From: Phreatobacter sp964587395
GTDB lineage: Bacteria; Pseudomonadota; Alphaproteobacteria; Rhizobiales; Phreatobacteraceae
Assembly (NCBI GenBank): GCA_964587395.1
Contig: CAZPMD010000010.1
Coordinates: forward strand, 3,510 to 67,509
Reading direction: 5' to 3'
DNA length: 64,000 nt
Shown here piece by piece: positions 7,296 through 16,534 of this stretch. The position numbers were made by a program, and so were the translations under genes. The notes under the pieces are model-generated. The model made no database searches, was not told the DNA's origin, and saw only the letters and a list, made by a program, of their open reading frames with translations. Numbering within the stretch: position 1 is the stretch's first letter; each line of letters begins with the position of its first letter.

Positions 7296-9521
7296 ATGAC
7301 CGCCTTCCTTCGCCGCCTGCTCCCCGCCCTCCTCATTTTCACCCCCGTGGCCGCATCCGCCCAGCAGCCTATTCCCCCCGGCCCGCCGCATCTGGCCTGG
7401 CGCACCGGGGCCGAGGCGCGCGCCATCGAGCGGCGGATCGACGCCCTCCTCGCCCGCATGACGCTGGCCGAGAAGGTCGGCCAGCTCAACCTCTGGGGCC
7501 GCGGCGACGAGTTTCGCATGGAATGGCTCGCCGAGGGCCGCACCGGCGCCGTGATGAACTTCACCGAACCGGCTGCAATCCGGCAGATCCAGCAGGCCGC
7601 GGCGCGGTCGCGGCTGGGGATCCCGCCCATCATCGGCCTCGACGCCGTCAACGGCTTCGCCACCTATTTCCCGCAGCCACTCGGCCAGGCGGCGACCTTC
7701 AACCCGCGCCTGGTGGAGCTCGCCTCCTACTGGTCGGCCCGCGAGGCGCGCGCCGCCGGCATCAACTGGACCTTCGCGCCGATGATCGACATGACCCGCG
7801 ACGCCCGCTGGGGCCGCGTCATGGAGGGCGCCGGCGAGGACGTGCATCTGGCGACCGTTCTCGCCGCAGCCCGCGTGAATGGCTACCATCGCGGCGGCCT
7901 CGCCACCTCCGCCAAGCACTTCATCGGCTACGGCGAGGCCGAGGGCGGGCGCGACTACAACAGCGCGTGGATTCCCGTGTCCAAGCTCTGGGATTACCAC
8001 ATGCCGCCATTCCGTGCGGCCGTCGATGCCGGCGCCTTTACCGTCATGACCTCGCTCAGCGCGATGAACGGCATCGCGTCGACCGCCGATCGCTCCCTGG
8101 TGACCGATGTCCTGAAGGGCCGGCTCCGGTTCCGCGGCTTCGTCGTCTCCGATTTCGAATCGGTGGGCGAACTCATGGCCCACGGCATGGCGCGCGATGG
8201 CGCCGACGCCGCCCGCCGGGCGATCCTGGCCGGCGTCGACATGGACATGATGGCAGGCCTTTACGACAAGCACCTCGCCGACCTCGTGCGCGCCGGCGCC
8301 GTGCCCGAGGCGCGGGTCAACGACGCCGTTCGCAGGGTGCTCCGCGTCAAGATGCATATGGGCCTGTTCGAGGAGCAGCCCTACGATCCCGCCATGGCGC
8401 CGCGCGAGATGGCGACGCCGCAGTCGCGGGCGGATTCGCTTGCCGTCGCACGCGAAGCCATCGTGCTCCTGCGCAACGAGGGCGGCATCCTGCCGGTGAA
8501 ACCCGGGGTCCGGTCCATCGCGGTCGTCGGTGGCCTGGCGACGCACCAGGAGGATTGGCAGTATTCCGACAATGTCGGCCTGCCGCGCGTGCGCCCGCCA
8601 AAGCTGCCCGACGAACTGTCCCGCCTCCTGGGCGACCAGGTGCGCGTCACCGCAGCCCCGGGCCTTGCCACCCATTGCAGCCTCGCCGCCGGCGACACGG
8701 CCGGCGCAGTGGCGACGGCCGAGGCCGCTGACCTCGTGGTGGTGATGCTCGGCGAGGATTGCGAGCAGATCGGCGAAGGCACCTCGCGCGCCCATCTCGA
8801 CCTGCCGGCGCCGCAGCAGGCGCTGCTCGACGCCCTCATCGGCACCGGCAAGCCGATCGTCGTCGTGATGCACACCTCGCGCCCCTTCGTGCTGACGCGC
8901 TTCGCCGACCGGGTCGCCGGCATTCTGCAGGCCTTTCACCTCGGCACCGAAGGCCGCACGGCCTTGGCGGAGGTGATCGCCGGGCGGATCAACCCCTCGG
9001 GCAAGCTGCCGATGACCTTCCCCCGCGCCACCGGGCAGGTGCCGATCTACTACGACCGCCTGCCGACCGGCCGGCCGCGCATCAAGGATTTCCGCTACGA
9101 GACCGGCTATCTCGACGAGAAACTCGAGCCGCTCTTTCCCTTCGGCTTCGGCCTGTCCTACTCGCGCTTCGCCTTCGACAGGCTGGCACTCGAGGCCGCG
9201 TCGGTTCCCCTTACCGGCACCATCAGCGGCTCGGTGCGCCTGACCAATGCCGCCGGCCCTGCCGGACAGGAGGTCGTCCAGGTCTACGTGCGCCAGAAGG
9301 TCGGCTCGCGGTCGCGGCCGGTGCGCCAGTTGCATTTCTTCCAGAAGGTCGAGGTGGCGGCCGGGGGCGAAACGACGGTCCGCTTCAGCATTCCGGTGCG
9401 TTCGCTCGGCTTCCACGACGATCAGGCGCGCTATCGCGTCGAGCCCGGCGAGTACGAGATCTATGTGGGCAGCGATTCGAACGCGACGCTCGGCGCCGTG
9501 GCGCGGATCACGGCGCAATAA
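7296..9521 (+). CDS. bglX: Exported glycoside hydrolase family 3 beta-glucosidase
   Basis: Full-length GH3 enzyme (741 aa from ATG 7296; an in-frame ATG at 7272 adds eight residues). The N-terminus RRLLPALLIFTPVAASAQQ is a signal peptide, so the enzyme should be periplasmic. The N-terminal TIM barrel carries KHFIGYG and the nucleophile aspartate about residue 286 in VVSDFESVGE. The C-terminal alpha/beta sandwich has GEGTSRAHLDLP, expected to hold the acid/base Glu, followed by a fibronectin III-like domain ending near PGEYEIYVGSDS. Order and length match BglX. It hydrolyses terminal beta-glucosides or related oligosaccharides; the exact linkage is uncertain. No sugar transporter or regulator is adjacent. 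Confidence 0.9.
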   Translation: MTAFLRRLLPALLIFTPVAASAQQPIPPGPPHLAWRTGAEARAIERRIDALLARMTLAEKVGQLNLWGRGDEFRMEWLAEGRTGAVMNFTEPAAIRQIQQAAARSRLGIPPIIGLDAVNGFATYFPQPLGQAATFNPRLVELASYWSAREARAAGINWTFAPMIDMTRDARWGRVMEGAGEDVHLATVLAAARVNGYHRGGLATSAKHFIGYGEAEGGRDYNSAWIPVSKLWDYHMPPFRAAVDAGAFTVMTSLSAMNGIASTADRSLVTDVLKGRLRFRGFVVSDFESVGELMAHGMARDGADAARRAILAGVDMDMMAGLYDKHLADLVRAGAVPEARVNDAVRRVLRVKMHMGLFEEQPYDPAMAPREMATPQSRADSLAVAREAIVLLRNEGGILPVKPGVRSIAVVGGLATHQEDWQYSDNVGLPRVRPPKLPDELSRLLGDQVRVTAAPGLATHCSLAAGDTAGAVATAEAADLVVVMLGEDCEQIGEGTSRAHLDLPAPQQALLDALIGTGKPIVVVMHTSRPFVLTRFADRVAGILQAFHLGTEGRTALAEVIAGRINPSGKLPMTFPRATGQVPIYYDRLPTGRPRIKDFRYETGYLDEKLEPLFPFGFGLSYSRFAFDRLALEAASVPLTGTISGSVRLTNAAGPAGQEVVQVYVRQKVGSRSRPVRQLHFFQKVEVAAGGETTVRFSIPVRSLGFHDDQARYRVEPGEYEIYVGSDSNATLGAVARITAQ

Positions 9522-9595
9522 CCCGAGCCGCGCGCCACGCGGCTGAAACGCGACACGCCGACACACGGCTCCGCATCGAACAGCGGAGCATCTCC

Positions 9596-10732
9596 ATGCG
9601 CCTGGCGCCTGTCCTCATGTCGGCCTGCCTGGCCGGCCTCATCAGGGCCACCGCCGCAGCGGGCGCGGCTGAACTTGGCGAGGTCCGCGACTTCAACGAC
9701 TGGATGGTCGGCTGCGACAATGTCCGCGTCTGCCGCGCCCATGGCTTTCCGGCGGGCGGGGCCTCGGGCGGCTTCGGCCTGCGCGTCGACCGGGACGCGG
9801 AAGGCCCTGCCCGGCCAAGGCTCTATGTCAGCCTCGACCTGGCATGGGAGGCGCCGACGGCGGGATCGGTCACCTTCGCGACCGAGCAGGGCCCGATCCG
9901 CACCCTGCCGTTCGGCGCTGCCTTTCGCCACGGCGAGGACGCCCTCAAGATCGCCGATCCGGAGCTTGTCCAGGCCGTGCTCAGGGCGCTTCGTCGCAAT
10001 CGCGAGCTGCGTGTGACCTTCAGTCCCGCGCCGAAGGGGGCTGACGAACCAGTGCCTGCCATATCGCTGTCCGGAGCATCGGCGGCCCTCCTGTGGATGG
10101 ATGAGCGCCAGCAGCGCATCGGCACGGTGTCGTCGCTGGCGCAGCCCGGCAACAGGTCGGCCGGCACCCTTCGGGCGATGCGCCCGCCGAGCGCACCTGC
10201 ACCCCGCCCGCTCACCCGCGGCGACGTTCCGCCATCGCTGTCCCCGGCAGCGCGAGCGGCGGTCATGGAGCGCTTCCGCAGCGAGCTCGACAGGATCTGC
10301 GACCTCGACGAGGAACCAGGCTCAAGCGAGGATACGGGTTCCGCCGAAGAAGGCCTGAGGGTCATCCACCGCCTCACCGGCGACACGCTGCTGGTCGGCG
10401 TGAGGTGCTGGCGGGGCGCCTACAACCTGAGCCGCGCCTACTATCTGGTCACCGACGGTGCCACACCGGTCGTCCGGCCGGCGTCATTCCCGCAACCCCT
10501 GGCGCGACAGGAATCGGAGACCGAGGTCCCGGACAACATCCTGACCAATGTGGAACTGGATGCGAAAACCGGCCGGATCACCCACTTCTCGAAGGGGCGC
10601 GGCATCGGCGACTGCGGCGAACGCGGCGAGTGGGGCTGGGACGGCACGGCTTTCCGGCCGGTGAGCCTTCACCGCATGCCACACTGCCGCGGCGTCATCG
10701 AGGCCTGGTTCAGCCTCTACCAGACCCGATGA
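9596..10732 (+). CDS. DUF1176 domain-containing periplasmic protein
   Basis: A 378-aa exported protein (signal peptide about residues 1-24, ending AAAGAAEL). The mature start EVRDFNDWMVGCDNVRVCRAHGF is the DUF1176 signature with a paired Cys motif. Further cysteines occur near ICDLDEE, VRCWRGAY, GIGDCGERG and MPHCRG, which suggests several disulfides. The ATG at 9596 follows GGAG. It starts 74 bp after the GH3 gene and may share its transcript. It converges on the Anbu gene with only 6 bp between stops. Function of the family is unknown. Confidence 0.85.
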   Translation: MRLAPVLMSACLAGLIRATAAAGAAELGEVRDFNDWMVGCDNVRVCRAHGFPAGGASGGFGLRVDRDAEGPARPRLYVSLDLAWEAPTAGSVTFATEQGPIRTLPFGAAFRHGEDALKIADPELVQAVLRALRRNRELRVTFSPAPKGADEPVPAISLSGASAALLWMDERQQRIGTVSSLAQPGNRSAGTLRAMRPPSAPAPRPLTRGDVPPSLSPAARAAVMERFRSELDRICDLDEEPGSSEDTGSAEEGLRVIHRLTGDTLLVGVRCWRGAYNLSRAYYLVTDGATPVVRPASFPQPLARQESETEVPDNILTNVELDAKTGRITHFSKGRGIGDCGERGEWGWDGTAFRPVSLHRMPHCRGVIEAWFSLYQTR

Positions 10733-10738
10733 CGGGCC

Positions 10739-11494
10739 TCACTTGACCACGTTGGAGCCGGCATAGGGCGGCGGGGGAATGTCCATGTGCGCCTTGCGCA
10801 GTGCCGCCGACCAGCGCTCCCTGAGATCGTGAAAATAGGGCTCGCCCGGTTCGATCCGGTAGTGGGTCTGGAGGATGGCGTCGCCGCGGGGCATCACAGC
10901 GATGTCGATCGGCATGCCGACGCCGAGGTTGGAGCGCATGGTCGAATCCATCGAGACGAGGCCGATCTTCAGCGCGTCGTTCAGGTTGGTGTCGAACTTG
11001 ATGGCGCGGTCGAGGATCGGCTTGCCGTACTTGTGCTCGCCGATCTGCAGATAGGGCGTGTCCACCGTGCACTCGATGTAGTTGCCGGCGGCGTAGATCA
11101 TGAACAGCCGCAGGGCCCGGCCCTTGATCTGGCCGCCGAAGAGGAACGAGGCCTCGAACTTGATGCCGTCCTCCTCCAGGCCCGGACCGTCGATGCGCCG
11201 CACCTCGCGGATCGCCCGGCCGACCCGCTGCGCCGCCTGGAACATGCTGGGCGCGTTCATGATGGACTCGATCTCGCCGGTATCCTCGTTCGGTAGCCCC
11301 TCCTGCAGGAAGCCGAGGACCGACTGGGTGATCGACAGATTGCCGGCCGAAGCCAACGCCATGACGCGCTCGCCCGGCTTCTGGAACACATGCAGCTTGC
11401 GGAAGGTCGAGATGTTGTCGAGCCCCGCATTGGTGCGGGTATCGGCGATCATCACCAGCCCGTCGCGCACGAGGATGCCGCAACAATAGGTCAT
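10739..11494 (-). CDS. Anbu proteasome-type peptidase
   Basis: A 251-aa Ntn-hydrolase of the Anbu family, the bacterial relative of 20S proteasome subunits and HslV. After removal of Met the chain begins TYCCGILVRDG. Thr1 would be the nucleophile, with Asp17 (ADTRTN) and Lys32 (FRKLHVF) in the expected HslV-like positions. Length and C-terminus are typical. Anbu proteins form open helical or ring assemblies, and their substrates are not established. Elsewhere anbu is usually linked with the ATP-grasp, alpha-E and transglutaminase genes. Here those lie 1.3 kb away on the other strand, with slyX-trhO in between. Confidence 0.93.
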   Translation of the reverse strand: MTYCCGILVRDGLVMIADTRTNAGLDNISTFRKLHVFQKPGERVMALASAGNLSITQSVLGFLQEGLPNEDTGEIESIMNAPSMFQAAQRVGRAIREVRRIDGPGLEEDGIKFEASFLFGGQIKGRALRLFMIYAAGNYIECTVDTPYLQIGEHKYGKPILDRAIKFDTNLNDALKIGLVSMDSTMRSNLGVGMPIDIAVMPRGDAILQTHYRIEPGEPYFHDLRERWSAALRKAHMDIPPPPYAGSNVVK

Positions 11495-11589
11495 CAGCGA
11501 TTCTCCAGGGACCCGTCGGGTTTAGCGGCCACCACCGTCATGGGCAACGCGGCGACTGTTCCACGGCATTCCATCCACAGCTCCGCCGC

Positions 11590-11811
11590 TCAGTAGTGAG
11601 GCGGCGGCGGCTCCGGCATCTGCGGGCCCCCGGCTGCGACTTCTGCCTCGCGCACGTGATCCTCGAGCCGCGCGATGAGGTGCTTCAGCCGGTCGAGTTC
11701 CTGCCACTGGGCGGTGATGGTGGCATTGAGGTCCTCGATGGTCTGGTCCTGAAAGGCGGCGCGCACTTCCAGTGCCTCCAGGCGGGCGACGATGTCCGGG
11801 GTATCGGTCAT
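11590..11811 (-). CDS. slyX: SlyX family protein
   Basis: A 73-aa protein that is almost entirely coiled coil (VARLEALEVRAAFQDQTIED and the following heptads). It ends in the SlyX-characteristic PPPPHY. Its ATG overlaps the trhO stop by 4 bp (ATGA), so the two are translationally coupled. The physiological role of SlyX is unresolved. Confidence 0.9.
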   Translation of the reverse strand: MTDTPDIVARLEALEVRAAFQDQTIEDLNATITAQWQELDRLKHLIARLEDHVREAEVAAGGPQMPEPPPPHY

Positions 11812-12566
11812 GGCAGGCGGATCCCCCGGGCGGTCTCCGGCACCTCGGCGAGGCCGTGGCCGAGCGCGACGCGGTCATCGAAGACGAAGCAGCCGCCGCG
11901 CCACAGGCTTGTCGCTTCCGGCACCTGTTCGAGATAGGCAAGGATTCCGCCCTTGAGATGATGCACCTCGGTGAACCCCCGGTCGATGAGATAGGCGCTC
12001 GCCTTCTCGCAGCGGATGCCGCCGGTGCAGAACATCGCGATGCGCCTGTGCCGCGACGGGTCCAGCTCACGGTCAACATAGTCGCGGAACTCGCCGAAGG
12101 TCACCGTGCCGGGATCGCGGGCGCCCTCGAAGGTGCCGATCGCCACCTCGAAAGCGTTGCGCGTGTCGATCACGATGGTCTCGGGATCGACGATGAGGGC
12201 GTTCCAGTCACGGGGCGCGACATAGGTCCCGACGCGCCGCGACGGATCGGTGGCGCCGCCGTCGAAGGCGACGATCTCGCGCTTGGCCTTCACCTTCAGC
12301 CGCTGGAACGGCATGGCGGACGCCGCCGAGAACTTGAGCTCCATGCCGGAGAGCCGGTCGCCGAAGATCCAGCCGCCGGACAGTCGCGCGACGAGATCGT
12401 CGATCGCCGTGGCTTCGCCCGCCACCGTGCCGTTGATGCCCTCCGGCGCCAGCAGCAGCGTGCCCCGGATGCCGAGCTCCGCGCACAGCTCCTTGAGCGG
12501 CGCGACGAGATCGGCGCAATCCGGCAGGGGCGCGAAGCGATAGAGGGCGGCGACCTTGACGGTCAT
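11808..12566 (-). CDS. trhO: tRNA uridine 5-oxyacetic/hydroxy modification rhodanese TrhO (YceA)
   Basis: A 252-aa protein with an N-terminal ferredoxin-like domain (KVAALYRFAPL to PEGINGTVAG) and a C-terminal rhodanese domain holding the catalytic loop CTGGIRCEKAS (Cys180, Cys186). This matches TrhO/YceA, which hydroxylates U34 of tRNAs to ho5U using oxygen. The ATG at 12566 is the family start; longer frames upstream are not conserved. It is the first gene of trhO-slyX, divergent from the ATP-grasp gene, with 221 bp of shared promoter space. Confidence 0.92.
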   Translation of the reverse strand: MTVKVAALYRFAPLPDCADLVAPLKELCAELGIRGTLLLAPEGINGTVAGEATAIDDLVARLSGGWIFGDRLSGMELKFSAASAMPFQRLKVKAKREIVAFDGGATDPSRRVGTYVAPRDWNALIVDPETIVIDTRNAFEVAIGTFEGARDPGTVTFGEFRDYVDRELDPSRHRRIAMFCTGGIRCEKASAYLIDRGFTEVHHLKGGILAYLEQVPEATSLWRGGCFVFDDRVALGHGLAEVPETARGIRLP

Positions 12567-12787
12567 GGGGTCTCCGGTCGGATGAGCGGCCTTTGCCATA
12601 GCCTCCGGTCCGGCCCGGAGCAATGGCGCGGGTCCGATACCCCGGCCGTCGCCCGCCGACGGTTGTGCATCTGCGAAAGCCCCCTTCCCTTACGACGTGA
12701 TTTGCCGCTAGCTTGTCGGCGAAGCGTCAGGATCGTTCCGCCAGAGAAGGGCCACGCTTCGTCTTCCAGAGGGGACTTGAGCCGGCA

Positions 12788-14215
12788 ATGGCAGGCGCTG
12801 CACCGATCTTCGATGAAATGAACCTCGCGGACGGTGCGGTCCGCCCCGCCTACGAAACCCTCGCCCGCTGGCTGAAGACCATTCCGACTGACCTGCTCGC
12901 GACACGCTCGCGCGAGGCGGAAGCGCTGTTCCGGCGCATCGGCATCACCTTCGCGGTCTATGGCGATGCGGCCTCGACAGAGCGGCTCATCCCCTTCGAC
13001 GTCATCCCGCGCATCCTGACCAATGACGAATGGGTGCGGCTGTCGAAGGGCCTGACCCAGCGCGTGAGGGCCATCAACGCCTTCCTCGGCGATGTCTATT
13101 CCAAACGCGAGATCCTGCGCGCCGGCCTCGTGCCGGAGGACCTCGTCTATCGCAATCCGGCCTTCCGGCCGGAGATGAACCAGCAGCCCGTGCCTCACGG
13201 CATCTACGTGATGATCGCCGGCATCGACATCGTCCGGGTCGACGCGGACACTTTCTACGTGCTCGAGGATAATGCCCGCACGCCCTCCGGTGTCTCCTAC
13301 ATGCTGGAGAACCGCGAGGTGATGATCCGGTTGTTCCCCGAGCTGTTCTCGCAGCACCGCGTCGCGCCGGTGGAGAACTACACCGACGACCTCCTCGCCA
13401 CGATGAAGTCGGTGGCGCCGCGCTCGGCCTCGGCCGACCCGACCTGCGTGCTCTTGACCCCGGGCCTGTTCAACTCGGCCTATTACGAACACACCTTCCT
13501 CGCCGACAAGCTTGGCGTCGAGCTGGTCGAAGGGCGCGACCTCTTCGTCAAGGCGGACGTCGTCTACATGCGGACGACCGAGGGGCCGAAGCGCGTCGAC
13601 GTCATCTACCGCCGCCTCGACGACGACTTCCTCGATCCGTTGGTTTTCCGCCCGGACTCGGCGCTCGGCGTGCCCGGGCTGATGTCGGCCTATCATGCCG
13701 GCAATGTCACTCTCGCCAATGCCGTCGGCACCGGCGTCGCCGACGACAAGGCGGTCTACAGCTACATGCCGGAGATCGTGAAGTTCTACCTCGGCGAGGA
13801 GCCGATCCTGAAGAACGTGCCGACCTGGCGCTGCCGCGAGCCTGAGGAGCTGAAATACGTCCTCGACAAGCTGCCCGAGCTGGTCGTCAAGGAGGTCCAC
13901 GGCTCCGGCGGCTACGGCATGCTGATCGGCCCCAAGGCGACAGCCGCCGAGATCGAGCAGTTCCGCGACAAGCTGACGAAGGACCCGGCGAACTTCATCG
14001 CCCAGCCGACGCTGGCGCTCTCCACCTGCCCCACCCTGGTCGAGGAGGGCGTCGCCCCCCGCCACGTCGACCTCCGTCCCTTCGTGCTGACCGGTCGCGA
14101 CAAGGTGCGCATCGTGCCCGGAGGCCTCACCCGCGTGGCGCTGAAGGAGGGCTCCCTGGTGGTCAATTCCAGCCAGGGCGGCGGCACCAAGGACACCTGG
14201 GTCCTGGACTCGTGA
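12788..14215 (+). CDS. Circularly permuted ATP-grasp type 2 protein (Anbu cluster)
   Basis: A 475-aa circularly permuted ATP-grasp ligase. Family motifs are present: LEDNARTPSGVSYMLENREV (about 160-180), YRRLDDDFLDPL, then VVKEVHGSGGYGMLIGP and HVDLRPFVL for nucleotide and metal binding. It ends with SSQGGGTKDTWVL. Such enzymes are predicted peptide or amide ligases. They occur with alpha-E and transglutaminase proteins and Anbu, in what comparative genomics proposed to be a peptide synthesis or tagging pathway. It is followed 14 bp later by the alpha-E gene. The start at 12788 precedes the conserved FDEMNLADGAVRPAY. Confidence 0.92.
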   Translation: MAGAAPIFDEMNLADGAVRPAYETLARWLKTIPTDLLATRSREAEALFRRIGITFAVYGDAASTERLIPFDVIPRILTNDEWVRLSKGLTQRVRAINAFLGDVYSKREILRAGLVPEDLVYRNPAFRPEMNQQPVPHGIYVMIAGIDIVRVDADTFYVLEDNARTPSGVSYMLENREVMIRLFPELFSQHRVAPVENYTDDLLATMKSVAPRSASADPTCVLLTPGLFNSAYYEHTFLADKLGVELVEGRDLFVKADVVYMRTTEGPKRVDVIYRRLDDDFLDPLVFRPDSALGVPGLMSAYHAGNVTLANAVGTGVADDKAVYSYMPEIVKFYLGEEPILKNVPTWRCREPEELKYVLDKLPELVVKEVHGSGGYGMLIGPKATAAEIEQFRDKLTKDPANFIAQPTLALSTCPTLVEEGVAPRHVDLRPFVLTGRDKVRIVPGGLTRVALKEGSLVVNSSQGGGTKDTWVLDS

Positions 14216-14229
14216 GATAGGCGGAACCC

Positions 14230-15174
14230 ATGCTCTCCCGTACCGCCGACAATCTCTTCTGGCTCGCCCGCTACGTCGAGCGCGCCGAGTATCTCGCCCG
14301 CATCATCGAGGCCTCCACACGCCTCGCCAACCTGCCCTCGGCCTATGCCGGCACGTCGAACGAATGGGAATCGGCGGTCGCCACCGCCGGCTGCGCCCAC
14401 CTCTTCTACCAGGCGCACGAAAAGGCGACCCGCGAGACGGTGATCGACTTCCTCGCCTTCTCGCCGGACAATCCCTCCTCCATCCGCTCCTGTTTCGAGG
14501 TCGCCCGCACCAATGCGCGCTCGGTGCGCACCGCGCTCACCGTCGAGATGTGGGAAGCCATCAACTCGGCCTGGCTGGAGCTGTCGAAATACCGGGCGAG
14601 CGGCCTCAATCAGGACGAGCACCTCGCCAACTTCCTGTCCTTCGTGAAGGAGACGGGGCTGAGGTTCGACGGCTCGGCCTATCGCACCATGCTGCGGTCC
14701 GACGGCTACTGGTTCTCGCGCCTCGGCGTCATGATCGAGCGGGCCGACAACACCGCCCGCATCCTTGACGTGAAGTATCACGTGCTGCTGCCCGGCGCCG
14801 AACAGGTCGGCGGCTCGCTCGACTACTTCCAGTGGTCGGCCATCCTGCGCGCCGTCTCGGCCCTGACCGCCTACCACTGGGTCTACAAGGAGAGCCTGAA
14901 GCCCTGGCTCGTCGCCGACCTTCTCATCCTCAACGACCAGATGCCGCGCTCCCTCGCCGCCTGCTACGAGAGCATCGTGCGCAACCTCGACAGCCTCGCT
15001 CTCGCCTATGGCCGGCAGGGCCCGGCCCAGCGCGCCGCCCGGGCCACCCGCACCCGGCTGGAGAACGCCCGCATCGACGACATCTTCCAGTCGGGCCTGC
15101 ACGAGTTCGTCTCGGACTTCATCACCGAGAACAACCGGCTGGGCGCAGCCATCACCCAGCAATACCTGACCTGA
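14230..15174 (+). CDS. Alpha-E domain-containing protein
   Basis: A 314-aa all-helical alpha-E protein. The start MLSRTADNLFWLARYVERAEYLARI is the family hallmark, later matched by GYWFSRLGVMIERADNTARILDVKYHVLL. Conserved RAE and RAD arginine-acid pairs suggest an active-site or binding cleft. Alpha-E proteins are found almost only beside circularly permuted ATP-grasp and transglutaminase genes, sometimes fused to them, and are thought to help in the ligation step. It sits between those partners with gaps of 14 and 16 bp, clearly one operon. Biochemical activity is not established. Confidence 0.92.
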   Translation: MLSRTADNLFWLARYVERAEYLARIIEASTRLANLPSAYAGTSNEWESAVATAGCAHLFYQAHEKATRETVIDFLAFSPDNPSSIRSCFEVARTNARSVRTALTVEMWEAINSAWLELSKYRASGLNQDEHLANFLSFVKETGLRFDGSAYRTMLRSDGYWFSRLGVMIERADNTARILDVKYHVLLPGAEQVGGSLDYFQWSAILRAVSALTAYHWVYKESLKPWLVADLLILNDQMPRSLAACYESIVRNLDSLALAYGRQGPAQRAARATRTRLENARIDDIFQSGLHEFVSDFITENNRLGAAITQQYLT

Positions 15175-15190
15175 CGGCGCGGCCTGCACC

Positions 15191-16018
15191 ATGCGCATCC
15201 GCATCGCCCACGAGACGGTCTACAGCTACGCGGTTCCCGCCCATGCGGTGATCCAGACGCTGCGACTCACCCCCCGCAACTACGAGGGCCAGCACGTCGC
15301 CAACTGGCGCATCGACGTCGACCAGGACTGTCGGCTCGACGCCCACGAGGATGCCTTCGGCAACATCACCCACACCTTCTCCTGCGCCGGCCCGATCCAG
15401 ACCCTGACCGTCCGGGTGGACGGCCTCGTCGAGACATCGGACACGGCCGGCATCGTGCGCGGCGCCATCGAGCGCTTTCCACCGGGCCTCTACCTGCGCG
15501 GCACGGATCTGACCGCTGCCGATGCCGGCATCCGCGCCTATGCCGAGGAGCGCAAGGCGCTCGGCGGCGACACGCTCGCCACCCTGCATGCCCTCCTCGA
15601 CGACCTCTCCCGCGACATGGTCTTCGACAAGGACCCGACCCATGCCGCGACGACGGCGGTCGAGGCCTTCGCCCTGAAGCGCGGTGTCTGCCAGGACTTC
15701 GCCCATGTCTTCATCGCCGCGGCACGCCACCTGAACATCCCCGCACGCTATGTCGGCGGCTATTTCCTCCATGCCGACGGCACCATCGACCAGGAGGCCG
15801 GGCACGCCTGGGCCGAGGCCCATGTCGAGGGGCTCGGCTGGGTCGGCTTCGATCCGGCGAATGCCACCTGCCCGACCGAGCATCACATCCGCATCGCCTG
15901 CGGCCTCGACTACCTCAACGCCGCCCCCATCCGCGGCTCGCGCCACGGCGGCGAGGGCGAGTTCCTCACCGTGAAGGTGGTCGTGGACCAGGCTTCACGG
16001 CAGGTGCAGGTGCAGTAG
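15191..16018 (+). CDS. Transglutaminase-like family protein (Anbu cluster)
   Basis: A 275-aa cytoplasmic transglutaminase-fold protein without signal peptide. It has an N-terminal beta domain (MRIRIAHETVYSYAVPAHAV) followed by the papain-like core. The triad is intact: Cys167 in RGVCQDFAH, His205 in AGHAWAEAHV and Asp221 in GFDPANA. In the Anbu context it probably acts as a peptidase or amidase on the ATP-grasp product. It is the last gene of the three-gene operon; its stop faces the VOC gene 19 bp away. Confidence 0.92.
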   Translation: MRIRIAHETVYSYAVPAHAVIQTLRLTPRNYEGQHVANWRIDVDQDCRLDAHEDAFGNITHTFSCAGPIQTLTVRVDGLVETSDTAGIVRGAIERFPPGLYLRGTDLTAADAGIRAYAEERKALGGDTLATLHALLDDLSRDMVFDKDPTHAATTAVEAFALKRGVCQDFAHVFIAAARHLNIPARYVGGYFLHADGTIDQEAGHAWAEAHVEGLGWVGFDPANATCPTEHHIRIACGLDYLNAAPIRGSRHGGEGEFLTVKVVVDQASRQVQVQ

Positions 16019-16037
16019 GGGGGCGCCGGCGAGGCCG

Positions 16038-16529
16038 CTAGCCGGCCGCCGCCTTCTCCAGCGTGGCGATGTCGAGCTTGGTCATCTGCATCATCGCCTG
16101 CATGACGCGGTCGATCGTCTTCTGATCACGACTGCGGAAGATCTCGGGCATCATCTGCGGAACCACCTGCCACGACAGGCCGAAGCGATCCTTCAGCCAA
16201 CTGCAGACGCTGGTCTCGCCGCCCTCGGACAGCTTCTCCCAGTAGTAGTCGACCTCCGCCTGGTCCTTGCAGAACACCTGGAACGAAACGGCTTCCGTGA
16301 ACTTGAACTGCGGGCCGCCGTTCAGCGCGAGGAATTTCGTGCCATCCAGCTCGAATTCCACGGTCAGGGCCGTACCGGCGGGCGCGTGGCCGCCCTCGCC
16401 CCAGCGCATGATGTGGCCCATCTGCGAGTTCGGGAAAATCGTGGTGTAGAACCTTGCGGCCTCCTCGCCGTTCCCGTCGAACCACAGGCACGGCATGATG
16501 CGGTTTGAAACAATCGTGGGCACAGGCAA
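16038..16529 (-). CDS. VOC family protein (PhnB-like)
   Basis: A 163-aa protein of the PhnB/3-demethylubiquinone methyltransferase-like VOC group. Markers are ARFYTTIFPNSQ, LTVEFELDGTKFLALNGGP, VDYYWEKLSEGGE and the C-terminal WQVVPQMMPEI. The family binds small molecules or metal, but members of this subgroup have no settled reaction. Its promoter region holds a 30-bp dyad (16535-16564) resembling operators of ArsR-type repressors, often genetically tied to such VOC genes. No ArsR gene is adjacent here. Confidence 0.87.
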   Translation of the reverse strand: MPVPTIVSNRIMPCLWFDGNGEEAARFYTTIFPNSQMGHIMRWGEGGHAPAGTALTVEFELDGTKFLALNGGPQFKFTEAVSFQVFCKDQAEVDYYWEKLSEGGETSVCSWLKDRFGLSWQVVPQMMPEIFRSRDQKTIDRVMQAMMQMTKLDIATLEKAAAG

Positions 16530-16534
16530 TCTCC

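Noticed and set aside
7230..9566. 778-codon open frame antisense to the GH3 gene
   Set aside because: Composition is Arg/His/Gly/Ala-rich with no domain. It is a shadow of strong GC3 bias in the real gene.
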